Below, in pieces: positions 34,916-46,822 of a stretch of DNA of 64,000 bases. A program made the translations under genes and the position numbers. The DNA is from Hydnum rufescens UP504 (lineage: Eukaryota > Basidiomycota > Agaricomycetes > Cantharellales > Hydnaceae), in NCBI GenBank assembly GCA_014904985.1, contig MU129054.1, positions 98,230 through 162,229 on the forward strand, given 5' to 3'. The first letter of the stretch is position 1. Every line of letters starts with the position of its first letter. Under the pieces are notes generated by a model, which was not told the DNA's origin, searched no databases, and was given only the letters and a program-made list of their open reading frames with translations.

Positions 34916-37900
34916 ATGAACTATCTCAACCAAATCAATAATGCTCTACTGGGTCCCGCAGGGAAGCCACCCCCTCCTGCAATAGAAACCATTCAGAAAA
35001 TTACGGACCGCTTGACGCAATCTGCCCTACTATCAGACCGACGCGCTGCAGTTTTGTCGCTCAAGGGGCTGTCTCGGGACTGGAAACAAGCTGTGGGGGA
35101 ACACTCTTTGCTCGCACTCATCAGTGTGCTCCAAGTAGATGCAAAGGAGGACTCAGATATCGGAAAAGCCACGTTGGAGACACTCGTCATTCTCTGCGAA
35201 TGCAGTGAACCTGCCGAAGCTGAAGGCTCCAAATCCAAGAGTAAGATTCCCAAGGACGACATCGGGTTAAAACATACCGATATTATCCTTCAGGTATGTC
35301 TCCCAGGACTCTCGTCATATCAGCGGGCTCATACGCACTGCTGGTAGCAACCTGAAGCCACACATACATTGCTATACTTACTGACACAAACAAACTTCTA
35401 CGTTCGCTTTACGTCCGTGCAATTACTGTCTGTTCTCCTTCTCAATCGGCCACAGAAAGTGCAACAACACTTCCTTTCCGACCCCGGTGGCCCATCGTCA
35501 ATTCTAACTATCCTCGACGAACGACGCGAGATCATTCGCAACGAAGCCCTACTCCTTACTCAGGCCCTTATCGACTCCAACGTTGATATACAAAAGGCAC
35601 TTGCGTTCGAGAGTATATTTGAGAAACTTCTCAGTATTATCTCCCAAGAAGGGGGTATCGAAGGAGGGGTTGTGGCGCAGGATTGCCTCATCATCATCGA
35701 TGGCCTTCTTCGCTTCAATGGGTCTAATCAGTCTTATTTCCGTGAATTGACCTTACCATCCGCGCTCCCTCCGTTGCTTCTGTATCCCTCACCTTCACCC
35801 CATCCCGACCATCCTACCCCACAAGAGTTTAGTCTCCAGTTCTGGGACACCCAGAAAGTGTCCAATGCCAGTATAGTGTTAAACATCATTAATATATTGT
35901 CAAAAGGAAAGGGTGCTAGCCAGGTGTGTGGCTTTTGTTCCATTGTTTGGCGCATTGTTCATCGTACGTGCAGAGGGCCTTAGAACAAAGCGGTATAACA
36001 CGTTGCCTTATTGACCTATCCCTCGCAAGCAATGCCCCCACCGTGCTGAAGACGGAGGTGAGTTGTCAGTCGTAGTTGACGCACGAGTGTGGCCTTGACG
36101 ATTTAGACAGGCTCTACAAACTCTGTCTCCAGCTGCAAATTTCTTCCAGCTATTGACGTCCTACATTCCCGTTCCAGACACCAATGGCGAAGAATGGGAC
36201 CGGTTACCGGAAGAAACAGCGCTCAGCGCCATCATTGGTATTGCGCTGGACGGCGAATATGGTGGTATTGTCGGACCCATATCCCCTCCTAAGGAGGCGG
36301 AGGCTCTTGAACTACGGGTGGCGGCCGCCTCTCTATTTGAGGTTTGCTCTTGCCTTACATTGTTTTCGAATTCTCTCATTCATAGTGTGTTTAATCCTAG
36401 AAACACGTGTATGGAAACATTGAATTGCGTCTGTCTCTTCTTGGAGGTGCGGCGGTTGGGTCAAGGGAATCACCTCCTAATGGTGAGTCACAGACCTTTC
36501 ACACCTCTCTCGAACACCGGTTCACGGTCTGTTGTCCCCCTTATTGCTCGCGTTAGAGGAGGTTTCCCCCTCACTTAGGATCTTGCGGGTGCTGGCTGAG
36601 CCACCCACTCCTCCACTCTCCCCTTCCGCGGCACAAAGTACACTATTTGCATCTATCCTATTCTCTTCTCTGATTCGTTCGTCTGAACGATGCAAGTCAG
36701 TGGGTCAATCCATCATCCCTTCCCAGCTCAGCCCTACCGACTCCGCTCCACTCCCGTCTGAAGGGAATGATGACGATGACCCCCCTCAATCCCTATTGGC
36801 GACATTGGTTGGTTCCGTTGCACTTGCTTTGCGCTCAAGGTCACAGGCACGGGAACTGGGCGCCGCGAGTGAGCTAGGGGAATGGGATCGCGTCATTATT
36901 GCATATCTCTCGGTCCTATGCCTTTGGTGCTGGGATAATCCTCAGGGTGTTAAAGAAGTGCTAGTCGAAGGTGGTGCTCTTGGTGTTGTAAATCCCATTC
37001 TTTCATTGCTCCAGTGTCAAAGACACTTATTTAAGCCCTATAGGTGGTGGAACCAATAGCGCAGAGCTCTGAAGTGGACATACTGGTCCAGGGTCTGTCA
37101 GCTTTCTTCCTCGGCGTGTGTTATGAGTTCAACCGAGAAGCTGGGGAAATCGACCGGTATATCCCATATTACCATTTCTCAATGCATAATTAATCAACCC
37201 TATCGACGGCAGCTCGACCCTACACACAATCATTCATTCACGGATTGGACTGGACAATTTCACGTCCCGAATCGCGAGGGTGCGCGACGACGTACGATTT
37301 AAGGCCCTTAGTGTCGACACACCTATCGTGTTCTTTGACGCGGACGGGTATGAGGTACCTGCTGACTCTCCGGATGCTAGGCCCACAGTCTGGCTTGACT
37401 GGACCTTTGTCGAATTCTGGAGAAGTAATTCCTGCGCGTATCAATCACATTGAGCATTAGCTTAATTCCTGAAATCGTTCCGTCTCTAACGCAATATGAA
37501 TGTAGATTCGATCCAAAAATCAGTTGCAGCGGATCCTGACGCAATAACTGGTGGTCGAGGTGAGTGAATTTTCTGACGAGAAGCTTGGATATTAGGATGT
37601 TTATATTGTGTAAAGGTCTTGATCCTGAGACTGAGGCGCATATTGCCTCTCTAAAGGCATTAATTCGTTCTCAGGCTCAGGAGCTCGAAACGGCATACGC
37701 ACAAATTGCAGAACTGTCCGAGCAGCAAGCTCAAGCGCAGCCTCCGCCGCCTGTTGTATGTACCTTGTACTAACCCAGTTTTTCATCTACGATTGATTAG
37801 TTTATTTACACAGGAGTCACCCCCTACGACGGAACTTGCGCCTGCTCCGCAGATAGGCCAATTGACCGAGCGGATTGATGCGCTAGAGGTTGAGTTGGCT

Positions 37901-38095
37901 GGGGAGAGAATGAAGCGGAATCAAGTGGAAAAAGAGCAGGAGGATCTACTCGTTCTCCTTGACGAGCTCAACTCCAAGCGACGAAGGGATAAGGGAAGAA
38001 TGAGGGAGCAAGGATTGGAAGTGAGCGAAGGAGAGGATGAAGTCGAAGATGATGGAGAGAATGGGGAAGACGAGGGCAGTGACAGCCAAGCGTGA
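34916..38095 (+). CDS. USO1: USO1/p115 vesicle tethering factor
   Basis: Tethers ER-derived COPII vesicles to the Golgi. Starts at MNYLNQINNALLGPAG. The armadillo-like head is clear: IETIQKITDRLTQSALLSDR, DRRAAVLSLKGLSRDWKQ, LLYLLTQTNFYVRFTSVQLL, LFVNRP-type repeat LLLNRPQKVQQHFLSDP and DEREIIRNEALLL-like DERREIIRNEALLLTQAL. The head ends with CYEFNREAGEIDR, an RIGLDNFTSRIARVRDD segment and WLDWTFVEFWRSN. The coiled-coil tail is short, about 130 residues over two exons (37615-37760 and 37814-38095): HIASLKALIRSQAQELETAY, then LTERIDALEVELAGERMKR and the acidic EGEDEVEDDGENGEDEG end. Yeast Uso1 has a coiled coil of around 1,000 residues and human p115 about 300. At least eight introns. Confidence 0.92.
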
Positions 38096-38458
38096 GAACC
38101 AATAGTCATTCCCCTTCTTTGACTCCAATCGCTATTTTGGAAAGAAGTGCGAGAGTCGATACTGTACGGTCGGCACCGACACTCTGGTAAAATCCACAAC
38201 GCGATCAACCGGGACGGGTCTTGTCATAGAGACGGAGAGTACAAGAGTGGAGGGGCTCACCTATAGCGCGATGAACCGAGAGATCGAGGCTGTCTTCGTG
38301 ATCCCACGAAGCGGACCCCGGATACATCCGGATCCGGTTGCCGGTTTCCCCACACTTCCCTCGTTGAGATCCTCCCTTGTGATGGTCCCAGGATTTGTTT
38401 CCGGTGGTTCCCCCGGGCAAAGTTCACAATAGTGGCCCACCCTCATCCCAATTTTTTC
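38096..38458. other. Intergenic spacer
   Basis: Spacer between two plus-strand genes, USO1 and the saccharopine-dehydrogenase-like gene. It should hold the USO1 terminator and the next promoter. No gene recognised. Confidence 0.5.
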
Positions 38459-40123
38459 ATGGTTGAAAGTATTCTCGTAGTAGGCGCCACCGGCTTCACG
38501 GTCTGCAACTTTTTCTAGTCCCAGGACATTCGACACCCTAATTGACCTTGCGCTTCGACAGGGCACCCTTGTGGCCGAGTATCTTGGCAAATACCCTAAT
38601 CCTACCTTCCACCTCCAGCTTGGTGCTAGGTCTCCCTCGAAGCTTGCCCACCTCATCGCAGAAAAGGATCTTGCGGGTGTCACGAGTATAGTGGTAGATG
38701 TAACCAAGGAAGACGATGTCGAAAAGGCAGTCTTAGGCGCCGACGTCATCATCAATTGCGCCGGGCCATTTGGGAAATATGGCACACCCGTGCTCGCGTC
38801 AGTCTTTGCCAGCATCAACCATATCCCTGCGATATTGATATCTCATGCATTCTCAGTGCTTGTGCACGGCACGGACGGCATTACGTGGACATAACTGGCG
38901 AGGTCTGGTGGATCCAGGAGATGATCGAGAGGTGAGTCCAAGTTCTCCCAGATATTCTGCTTTCCTTCATCACTCTCCAGGTTCGACTATCTTGCCTACA
39001 AGAATGGCGCTGCGATTATTCCGGCGAGCGCATTCGACTCGATTCCCGCAGATATTCTAGCGTATTTCTCTGTGAAGACCCTCAAGTCTATAATGGGACC
39101 AGAGACTACGGTTGGGAAAAGCATCACTGCCCATAAACTCAAATCTACAATGTCTGGCGGCACCGCCGCCACGGTTGTCTCTGCTTTTGATGGCGAGGTT
39201 TCACCGTCCCGGCTAGAGGAGGCCCTGAAGCCTTATGCGCTTAGCCCTAGTTAGCCAGAGGCCTTTTATCTCCCCTTCCACGTTCTGACGCAACAACTTT
39301 TAACTCCATAGTCAAGGGAAAATCCGCTGGCCAGCTGCGTTTGTTGTACTCGCTTCCCCACGTAACGCATCCGCCGATTCACGGTAGCTATTTCATTATG
39401 AGTGGCGTTAATACGGCCGTCGTCCGGAGGACTTGGGGATTACTCCAAACGCGCGACGCTGCCTGGACGAGCTATGGCGATTCGTTCGATTATGATGAAT
39501 TTATGGCCCTTCCAAGCATAGCCATGGCTCTTTTCGTCAGCACCCTATTAGCCTTTGGGGCCGCCTTGCTAAAGTGGTTCTCTCCCGTTCGTGCCAATAT
39601 TTGTCGAAGAACTGTCCGTCTACTTACGATATCTGCATCAGGTACGGTCGTACTTCTTATCGAAGATGCCATTGGGTTCTGGACCTTCTCCCGAGTAAGA
39701 ATCCATTTACCCGCATTGCCGCTCTCCTTTCTCAAGAACAGACCATTCCCAGAACCCTCGCGAACGGGTGGTATAAAGGCGTGAACGTCACGTCGTCGCT
39801 TTCCGACCCTCCTCGCCATGTGCAAACTACCCTGAAGATAAAGGGCGATCCAGGGTATGCTGGAGCGGCAGGTGCGTGCACACCGGCTTTGTGTCAGAAT
39901 GCAGTGACTTCAATACCTATCTGCCCCACTAGTCATGGTGTCGGAGAGTGCAATCGCCCTCTTACCACAAAATAGGGACACGCTCACCCCTCTTGGGCGC
40001 GAGGGCGGTGTGCTGACTCCAATGTCTGCGATTGGTGATACCCTCATCGAGCGCCTCAAAGCCACGGGCCGCATCGAAATCGACAGTTTTGAGGTCGTCG
40101 ATGGCCATGCGAAAAAAGACTAA
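38459..40123 (+). CDS. Saccharopine-dehydrogenase-like oxidoreductase (SCCPDH family)
   Basis: Exon 1 (38459-38500) encodes MVESILVVGATGFT and exon 2 (from 38562) GTLVAEYLGKYPNP, together the GATGFTG dinucleotide-binding motif at the N-terminus. Further landmarks: LQLGARSPSKLAHL, DVIINCAGPFGKYGTPVL, GRHYVDITGEVWWIQEM, PASAFDSIPADILAYF and MSGGTAATVVSAFDGE. A hydrophobic segment (MALFVSTLLAFGAALLKWF) near residue 290 suggests membrane or lipid-droplet association, as in the human family member. The C-terminus has VMVSESAIALLPQNRD and GGVLTPMSAIGDTLIERL. This is the trans-enoyl-reductase-like branch, not lysine-pathway saccharopine dehydrogenase; the substrate is unknown. The exon join near 38785-38870 is not fully resolved. 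Confidence 0.87.
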
Positions 40124-40361
40124 TGATCGTTTCGGCGAAGTAGAGGAAGGGATAATACACACTGCAAATATCTATGTAATGGAAACCTTGCAAGAAATGG
40201 CGTACTGCTCCTGCTCGTGTGCTCTGATCGTCAGAATGGGTTACAACTCATCAGTTAAAGTCTATCAAGAAAGATTGGGGACAATTTGTAGTAGATATCC
40301 CATGTATCCACAGCACACTCTTTTACCATTACGTTGCTCCCAAAGACCATCAATACCAAAG

Positions 40362-40382
40362 AAGAGAGAGAGAGAGAGAGAC
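40362..40382. repeat. (AG)n microsatellite
   Basis: About ten AG dinucleotides in the short spacer between the saccharopine-dehydrogenase-like gene and the stop of the convergent lactonase gene. Probably in a 3' UTR. Confidence 0.9.
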
Positions 40383-40393
40383 GAGTTTCCGGC

Positions 40394-41707
40394 CTACACC
40401 CACAAGAACGCAGTTGGCTTCTCAACGTCATTGGTAGATGCGATCTCGCGCAGACTAGCGCCCACGCGCTCGAACACTTTGATTCCCCCACCTTGTACAC
40501 CACCGGCGACCAGGAATCGACGGTCAGGGCCTCCAAGGGCGATGGCACGTACGTGCTTCAGGCCCGTCGCCACGGAGCCAATGTATCGGAACTGTCCACC
40601 CATGTCGACGCTAGGGCGCTTTGGGGCGCCAGGAGACACCGAGCGTGAAGTGGGAAGGGTCGATACGTGATAGGGTGTGTAAACGGCTATCGTGTCTCCG
40701 GTGGGGAGTGGTTCGTCCCGATTACTGACATAAAGAAGCGGTGAAGGGTGTGACGGGGTAGATGGGCTAAGAATTATTTCCCCTGGAGTCCAAAACGTAA
40801 GCGCGAATTTCAAAGGGTTATTAACGGAGGCGCCAATTTACCAAGAGTCATAGTTGGCACGGCTTTAGAAGTTGGGGATACAGATGAGAGCGTGAAAAGG
40901 GGAAGTGGAGCCTCTGGGAGGGGTGCGACGAGGTGCGACGAGACCCTGTTCGTGAGCTCCAGTGCTGTGTATAGGACGGCATCTAAAATAGAGGAGATTT
41001 AGATTCACGCTTTAAACCATACGCCACCCGCGTCAAGTCAGGACCTACTATGGAAGACTGCGTGGCGAGGACCCGACCCGGCCTCCAGGGAAACTGAACC
41101 TTTCACCTCCCAGGCTCCTCCATTGTTCTTCAATAAGCGCCAAACCTTGTCTGCACCGAGGTCCGGGACTAGTAGCTCCTCTCGATTAGGATGGAAGATG
41201 ATTTGATGGGGATGAGAGGATGCTTGTCGATCGGGGTTTGGTCCTGATCCCGCGAAGGTGATCAAAGGTTGGGTGGGAGGAAGCAAGTGTGGTGAAGTTA
41301 GGTGATAGAGGAATGACGAGAACCGATCCACTCGAGTACTAGAGATCGATCAGGAAGCGTGTTCAGGGATCGATTCAGATCGGGGAGAAAAGGGTTCAAG
41401 AGCTCACGTTTCCAACTATGGCAGAGGATTCTGAGACGATTAGGGAGGCTGGGTCAGCACCACCCGAGGAGCATTCTTCGATAAAGGCGAGACTAGCGTC
41501 CTCAGCGAGCTTGAAGACTTGGATCTTTCCGTCAGGGATCTCATTTGTCGCGAATATGAGCGTCTTGTCGCTCGGGTGTTGTACTACCCATGATGGATTC
41601 TGACCTGTCTCCACCCAAGACGCGACTGACAATGTCTTGGCTTGCGGGTCGAAGAACAAAGTAGAAATGCGATTTGTATAGGATCCCACCAAAATCCTGT
41701 ACACCAT
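40394..41707 (-). CDS. Lactonase / 6-phosphogluconolactonase-like beta-propeller
   Basis: Seven-bladed propeller of the YbhE/CMLE lactonase family. Starts at MVYRILVGSYTNRISTLFFD (41707), the classic opening of the family. Then ETGQNPSWVVQHPSDKTLIF, PDGKIQVFKLAED, the SSGGADPASL blade, HPHQIIFHPNREELLVPDLG with ADKVWRL, and GSGPRHAVFHS; near the end EIILSPSTPSHPSPLLYVSNRDE, IALGGPDRRFLVAGG and GGIKVFERVG. At least three introns. In bacteria the family hydrolyses 6-phosphogluconolactone; fungal relatives are mostly uncharacterised, so the substrate is open. Confidence 0.88.
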
Positions 41708-42789
41708 CGTTGACACGGAAAAACGAGGGCAGAACTGGGGGTGTCTGAAGTGTCTAGAATTTGTGGACAAAGAAAGGCATATGATTGCGCACCTTTATCG
41801 GAATCTAAACCTTGAGATCACGGAATGAAATGGGTGTTGAGATGCATCCTCATGATTCTCCCCATTGTTTGGCACGCTAGGATAAATCGAAACTGGATGA
41901 CCACAACGTTTTCCACGCCGTTTGCTGTCGTGATTGTTCAGAGCCAGATCCACCCCGTCGGCAACTTCCACTGCGTGTGGCTAACAGCCAACTATCATCT
42001 ACCGAAATTTCCGAAATTTTGGCTCTGGCTAAGGCCGACCAGCCTTTCCATTGTTGGCTAAACCTTAGACGCGTCTTCGAGAATCATCCCTGTCTCTGCC
42101 GATTAGGAACGGCGTGACTGCTCCCCCTCCCTCCCAAATGCAGTGTTATTCGGCAAGATGCCTGACAGATCATAGGCTGTTCCAGACTGTTTCCCTCATA
42201 TTAATGTTTATAGATAATGCGAAGAGAATTGCAGAGGCATGCTTCGGTTTTAATCACGTTCAATGTACGTCAAATAGGCATTACCCAAATATGTGCGCCT
42301 GATGAATGCCTCTATACAGACTTGCAGAGCTCTACTGACTGCAGGGCATCTAGTTCTTCTCAAGTCCACTTGTCTAGAATGCCGTTCCGAGGTCTGCGCA
42401 TAGTCCAGACGCATCATCACTTCATGCCGCAACAAAGTTGGACAGATGTTCGCCCTCAAACCCCTAATCTCGTAAATTTTGATCCAGGGCCCTTTGGAAG
42501 CATCAGAACACCGCCCTTCCGGAGATTTTCTGTCTCCGTGAGAATAGGTTCCTGCGGTGCGCCCCCCTCGCGCCTTGGAACTAATTCGGGTCCCGGGCTG
42601 GACCAACTGTACAATTTGTCAACCATGGATCTAGAACCGCCGTACTGTATTGGCATTAGCTGACATCCCTTCATCAATCGCATGGACAGTATGAATTGTG
42701 AAATCGAAGCATAGCGTTACTGTTGTAGATACAGTGCCGAGCCCGTGATATCGTTCGCTGGCTGGCGCCGGCTCTGAGTTCGGCGCATT
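41708..42789. other. Gene-poor spacer of about 1.1 kb
   Basis: Holds the lactonase promoter. Two overlapping frames on opposite strands (42217-42663 plus, 42250-42606 minus) have no recognisable motif or splice structure. I see no RNA gene, repeat or transposon remnant. Confidence 0.45.
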
Positions 42790-44410
42790 CTAAGGCAAAG
42801 CAAGCCATCTGGGGATAATCTTCGCAAGGGGCTGAAAGCCCCAAGACGAACGACTACCTAATAATATCGCAGCAATATCGGTATGAACAATCAATCTTTT
42901 CCATACAACGGGTCTGATCGTAAATGACGAACCATTAATTCGCCCCATGTTCCTACTCCGTGGAGGATTTGAAGAAGGATCGCAGATCTCCTTGAGATAA
43001 TTTCTTCTTTTTGATGACGGGAAGCGCTTTCGTATCGCGTCTGGTCGTGGGCGTATTTTCAGCGTTCGAGGGTTTCCTCTTGGCCATACGTGACGAGGAA
43101 GCCAGGACGGGAGCTTTTGAGTTTGGGCGTTTGATGGAATCTGGGGGTCCAGACGACGGCCTGGGGCCACAGTCGAAGACGAAGGCTTGCGGTCTGCAGG
43201 CACACGGCTGGTCGAAGGCCGACCAAAGGGTGTTATCCGGGTGGCTGCAGGCAATCCCTGATCGTTATGGCCACCTGACAGAACGTCGTCTCGTGGGGAT
43301 GGTGTTGTAGCGTTATCATACCTACCCCGCAAACGGCGCCAGAGATTGGCAGGTCCAGGGGGCGCCGCAGTCGGGACGGATTTTGAGGTCGAAGCCTCGC
43401 TGCACGAATTAGGGTTGACTGAACGCTTGCGCTTGACCCTCACATTTGCCTCTCCTGCCATGACAAGTCGGGCGTGCTCTTCGGACTCTCGTAGCTTCAA
43501 GGTCTCCCCGCTACGTTTGCCTATGTTGGCCAGGGTCTCGGTGAATGGAGGCGGTCGGCGAGTCAGGATACATGCTAGGCTTGAGACTGGCTGGTCTACA
43601 GGTTGAGAGACAACTGGCGTGTAAAAGTCACGCATTGTTTGGTCTGCGACGTCCCTTTCCCATTCGTGTTCTGCAATCATGTTCATCTTACCCAATTTAG
43701 TCGAAAGCAACATAAATGCAAGGGAGTCTGCTCACTTCTTCTAATTCCTCTTCAGTGTCATATCCCGCCCCCGACTCTTGATCCCATTCCCCCAAATAGC
43801 TTTCGTTGTAATCATCCCCCGGCTCTTGGTCCCATTCGCCCAAAGAACTTTGGTAGTAATCATCCGAACCTTGTTCGCTATGAAAATCCCAGCATTCACT
43901 CCCGGGAGATCCCCCTGAGTAGACACCCTCGTCGAAATCTTCATATCCACTTCTGAGCTCCCGCTCTCGTTGCTCGGCTTCATCTCGTGCACGCCGTCTC
44001 CTGAGGAATTCCTCCTGCGCCTCTGTCTTGACTTCCCCGAACTCGATAGGCCGTTGTGAGTGTGCAGACGGGATCACAACATATGAGTTCTGACCCCATT
44101 GCGGAAGAATAGGTAGGAGGGCTCGAACATCTTCGGGACGTAAGTGTAATGAAGGGCGAGAACATATGGAAACTCAGTTTCATGGGGGAATAGAGTGGGA
44201 TATTGGGAATGCAGATGTTGGAGAGTCGTCGCGGAGTCTGTTGGGAGAAATAAGAGGCTTGAAAGAGGGATCAGGGGATCTTGTGCTCTTATGGGGCACC
44301 GGCCACCCTGGGATGAGTGGGCGATCACAGGCAGTGTCTCCCAGATCTGAAATTTGGACGAGAATCGTTGAATCTCTACCCAACTTCAAGTTCAAGAGAA
44401 GATGCAACAT
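42790..44410 (-). CDS. Hypothetical multi-exon coding region, probably the 3' part of the gene at 45314
   Basis: Consecutive exons in plausible phase. 44074 to about 44385: QIWETLPVIAHSSQGGR, then PLIPLSSLLFLPTDSAT. 43740-44150: LRPEDVRALLPILPQWGQNS, then a charged run LRRRRARDEAEQRERELRSG and an acidic repeat with SLGEWDQEPG and YLGEWDQESG. After a 49-nt intron (about 43691-43739): MNMIAEHEWERDVADQTMRD and a basic tail with RVKRKRS and KRFPSSKRRNY. One base seems to be missing near 44142, where the frame jumps. No known family. The repeated GEWDQE unit is an internal duplication. The stop at 42790 is tentative. Confidence 0.45.
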
Positions 44411-44462
44411 ACCAACCAGACACAGAAGAGGCCATTTAGATAAATAAGGCCCTACTTTGTCA

Positions 44463-45314
44463 TCAATCGATTGGCATCTGTTCAGGCGTCAGCACCCTTA
44501 ATTTCCATGGTCCCATTAACCTCGGCGTCTCGGATTGGCCATCCAGCACGCGAAGTGTTCGAGAAAGCTGGTAGATGCCTCCGGATGAGATTTCAGTTCC
44601 GGACACGTCCAGGTATGCTAGTTGATGCAAGTCTTTCAGGTCGGAAATGTTGTTGTCGCAGAATTGGCGGCAATATGACAAATCTAACGTGGTTATCAAG
44701 GTGAATCGTGGAAGGGATTCGATAGTTTGGAAATAGGGCACATGTAGGTCCTCGAGCGACAACTTTAGAACGCGAAATGAAGCAGGGAGAGTCGATGTAT
44801 AAAGCATCGCGAGGGTGAGCCACAAGTTAGGTCCAAGGTATGAAAGCTCCACAAAGCCATCAGCGATATTGTAGGACGGTATCAGAGCCTTGAGAATATC
44901 TGGTGTGCTCTGGTCTTTATTACGGGTATAAATCAATTCTGGAAACGCGTCGTCCACCACTAGAGTCTGAGTGCACAACACCCTGACGCAATAGTAGGCT
45001 AAAGGCGGCACAAAGTCTAGGTTGTCCCGCCTCAGTCGGGGCGGGACGCTGTCGTATGGAGCAGGGACATGGACGCGTGGGCCCAGACGCGTCGTAATAA
45101 TATCAACCCCCGCGTCGTCTGCACGCGTCTGACGCTTTGCAGCATTGCTTAAATGGATGGTCCTGTCGGGCTTACTCTCGTAATTTGTGGAATATTGACT
45201 AGATTCCATATAACGCCCGGACATCCAGCTCGAAATTGCTCGCCCACGTGTGGCTGTGACGGGAGCTGGCCGGATGGCGCCATCTCTCTTGGGCCTCTTG
45301 TCAACAGTCGACAT
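44463..45314 (-). CDS. LRR-like hypothetical protein, first exon(s)
   Basis: Open frame of 283 residues from MSTVDKRPKRDGA. The N-terminus is basic and disordered. From about residue 150 come irregular leucine-rich units: LGPNLWLTLAMLYTSTLPAS, FRVLKLSLEDLHVPYF, LPRFTLITTLDLSYCRQFCD, LHQLAYLDVSGTEISSGGI, LSRTLRVLDGQ. These resemble the LRR part of many fungal F-box/LRR proteins. The stop at 44463 probably lies inside an intron and the gene likely continues into the exons down to 42790. I did not find a fully phased join, so the two parts are listed separately. Confidence 0.5.
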   Translation of the reverse strand: MSTVDKRPKRDGAIRPAPVTATRGRAISSWMSGRYMESSQYSTNYESKPDRTIHLSNAAKRQTRADDAGVDIITTRLGPRVHVPAPYDSVPPRLRRDNLDFVPPLAYYCVRVLCTQTLVVDDAFPELIYTRNKDQSTPDILKALIPSYNIADGFVELSYLGPNLWLTLAMLYTSTLPASFRVLKLSLEDLHVPYFQTIESLPRFTLITTLDLSYCRQFCDNNISDLKDLHQLAYLDVSGTEISSGGIYQLSRTLRVLDGQSETPRLMGPWKLRVLTPEQMPID

Positions 45315-46822
45315 TCAGTTCCTCAGTAGAAACTCGATCAAGTAGCTTATTCTTTCACTCTCACCTGGTGTTTCGGCAAACTTTCGACACAACCAAATAG
45401 TGCTCGCATTTCTTGCGGCGACCAGAGTGAGATCGTGGCTGCACAGTATTTCTACATTTATAACGGCACAGCCCCCGATCTCTGTGATGCTGGGCGAGCC
45501 TGGATGCTGATGTCTATATACTATCTCTGCCCCCGAAACTGGGTCGTTGATCTTAATGAGAGTGCTTTGCCGGCCTGCTCGGCCGTGGTGCTGCCAATTT
45601 CGAGAGAACGCTTGCGGCTTGTGACCTAGTCTGCCTGTTCCTCTGTGATAGATTCTGAGCGCGAGGGATGTCACTTATTGCATGGGAGATAAAGTACGCG
45701 CATATTTCCTGGGTAGACTAATATGGGGATTCCGTTCCTGTTATTAGTACGTCTGAACCTCCTGGTTGCGTCTGTTTTAACCAACGCGAGCTAACCTTTG
45801 AGAACATAGATCGCATGTGGAATGGACTTCTCATTGTATAGTCGCGTCGACGACTCGGGACGTTCCATCGTCCTCAAGATATGTGCTACTCTTTCCACCC
45901 CTTCTGTATTCTCGGCACTTATCCTACTTCCAGGCGCCGGGGCCCATATTACGGCCGGGGGATATTCATGGTCCTCCAGCGAATATTAAGACGACGCCGG
46001 AGATCGCTGAGACCTTCCCAAGTTAATTATGGCACGGTCAATTGGAACACTACCCTTCTCCCCGATGACCGAGGTATCAGATATTTCCGTAATCCTCCTC
46101 CCTCCACGCACCCAACTGGTGTCCTCGGTTATACGCACGGCTGCGCGGGGCATCAAAAGTGGGGGTAATTCACTTCCTTCGACATCATTCTCCTCGTAAT
46201 ATTGCAGGTGCATCTAGCGATGCGACAGCCGAGGGCAGCCCTTCCCAGCGTTCTGATAGGGACCAGGGGCTAAGTGCTCGGGATGGCCACTACTGAGTTC
46301 AACCCAGGGGCCTGTCTCGTAGTGAGGAAGAATCACGGGGTTGGATGCTCTATCTAACCAAAGACGTTCACGCGAGAAATGCCCATACCCGAATATCAGA
46401 AGCGCCAAGAAAGTTGATAGAACGCTGATATCGAGGAGTTGCCATCCATGAAACAGTTTGGGAACTCGAAAGACACCACATCGAATACCACATATATTCT
46501 TTATAGTTATAATTACATCGTCACCGCTGGGGGGACCAACGAACTCATCTCATTCTCTCGGCTCGATTGTGTTCATTCAATCCAGTTTATCCTACCCTAG
46601 AACAATAAGCGAGTAAGACTCACTCGTAACCCAGACCATTGGCCAACTTCGAACGAATTTCAGCAATACATGTCAGTGAGAAATGCAATTTAGAAGCCCA
46701 GATATTATACCTGTGGCTCAGGCCACCAGATGAGGGAAAGACCCTAGAGGAAATAAAACATCGTACGTACAAGAGTGAATGAATGAGAGCACAGTTCGCC
46801 CAGGATTGGATGTTCAGTCTAA
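45315..46822. other. Poorly explained stretch, possible decayed gene
   Basis: About 1.5 kb with no recognised gene. On the minus strand an almost continuous frame runs from about 46490 to 45988, interrupted by one TAG at 46214-46216. It includes a membrane-like segment (ISVLSTFLALLIFGYGHFS) and then NPVILPHYETGPWVELSSGH. It lacks a clear in-frame ATG. A 119-codon frame at 45315-45674 abuts the LRR gene start and is probably its promoter. This may be a decayed gene or random openness. Confidence 0.3.

Noticed and set aside
42217..42663. 148-codon plus-strand frame
   Set aside because: A similar-length frame exists on the opposite strand over the same bases, and neither shows motifs or splice sites.
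44463..45314. Calling this a complete 283-residue gene
   Set aside because: The stop follows a likely intron donor and coding-like sequence continues downstream, so it is probably only the first part.
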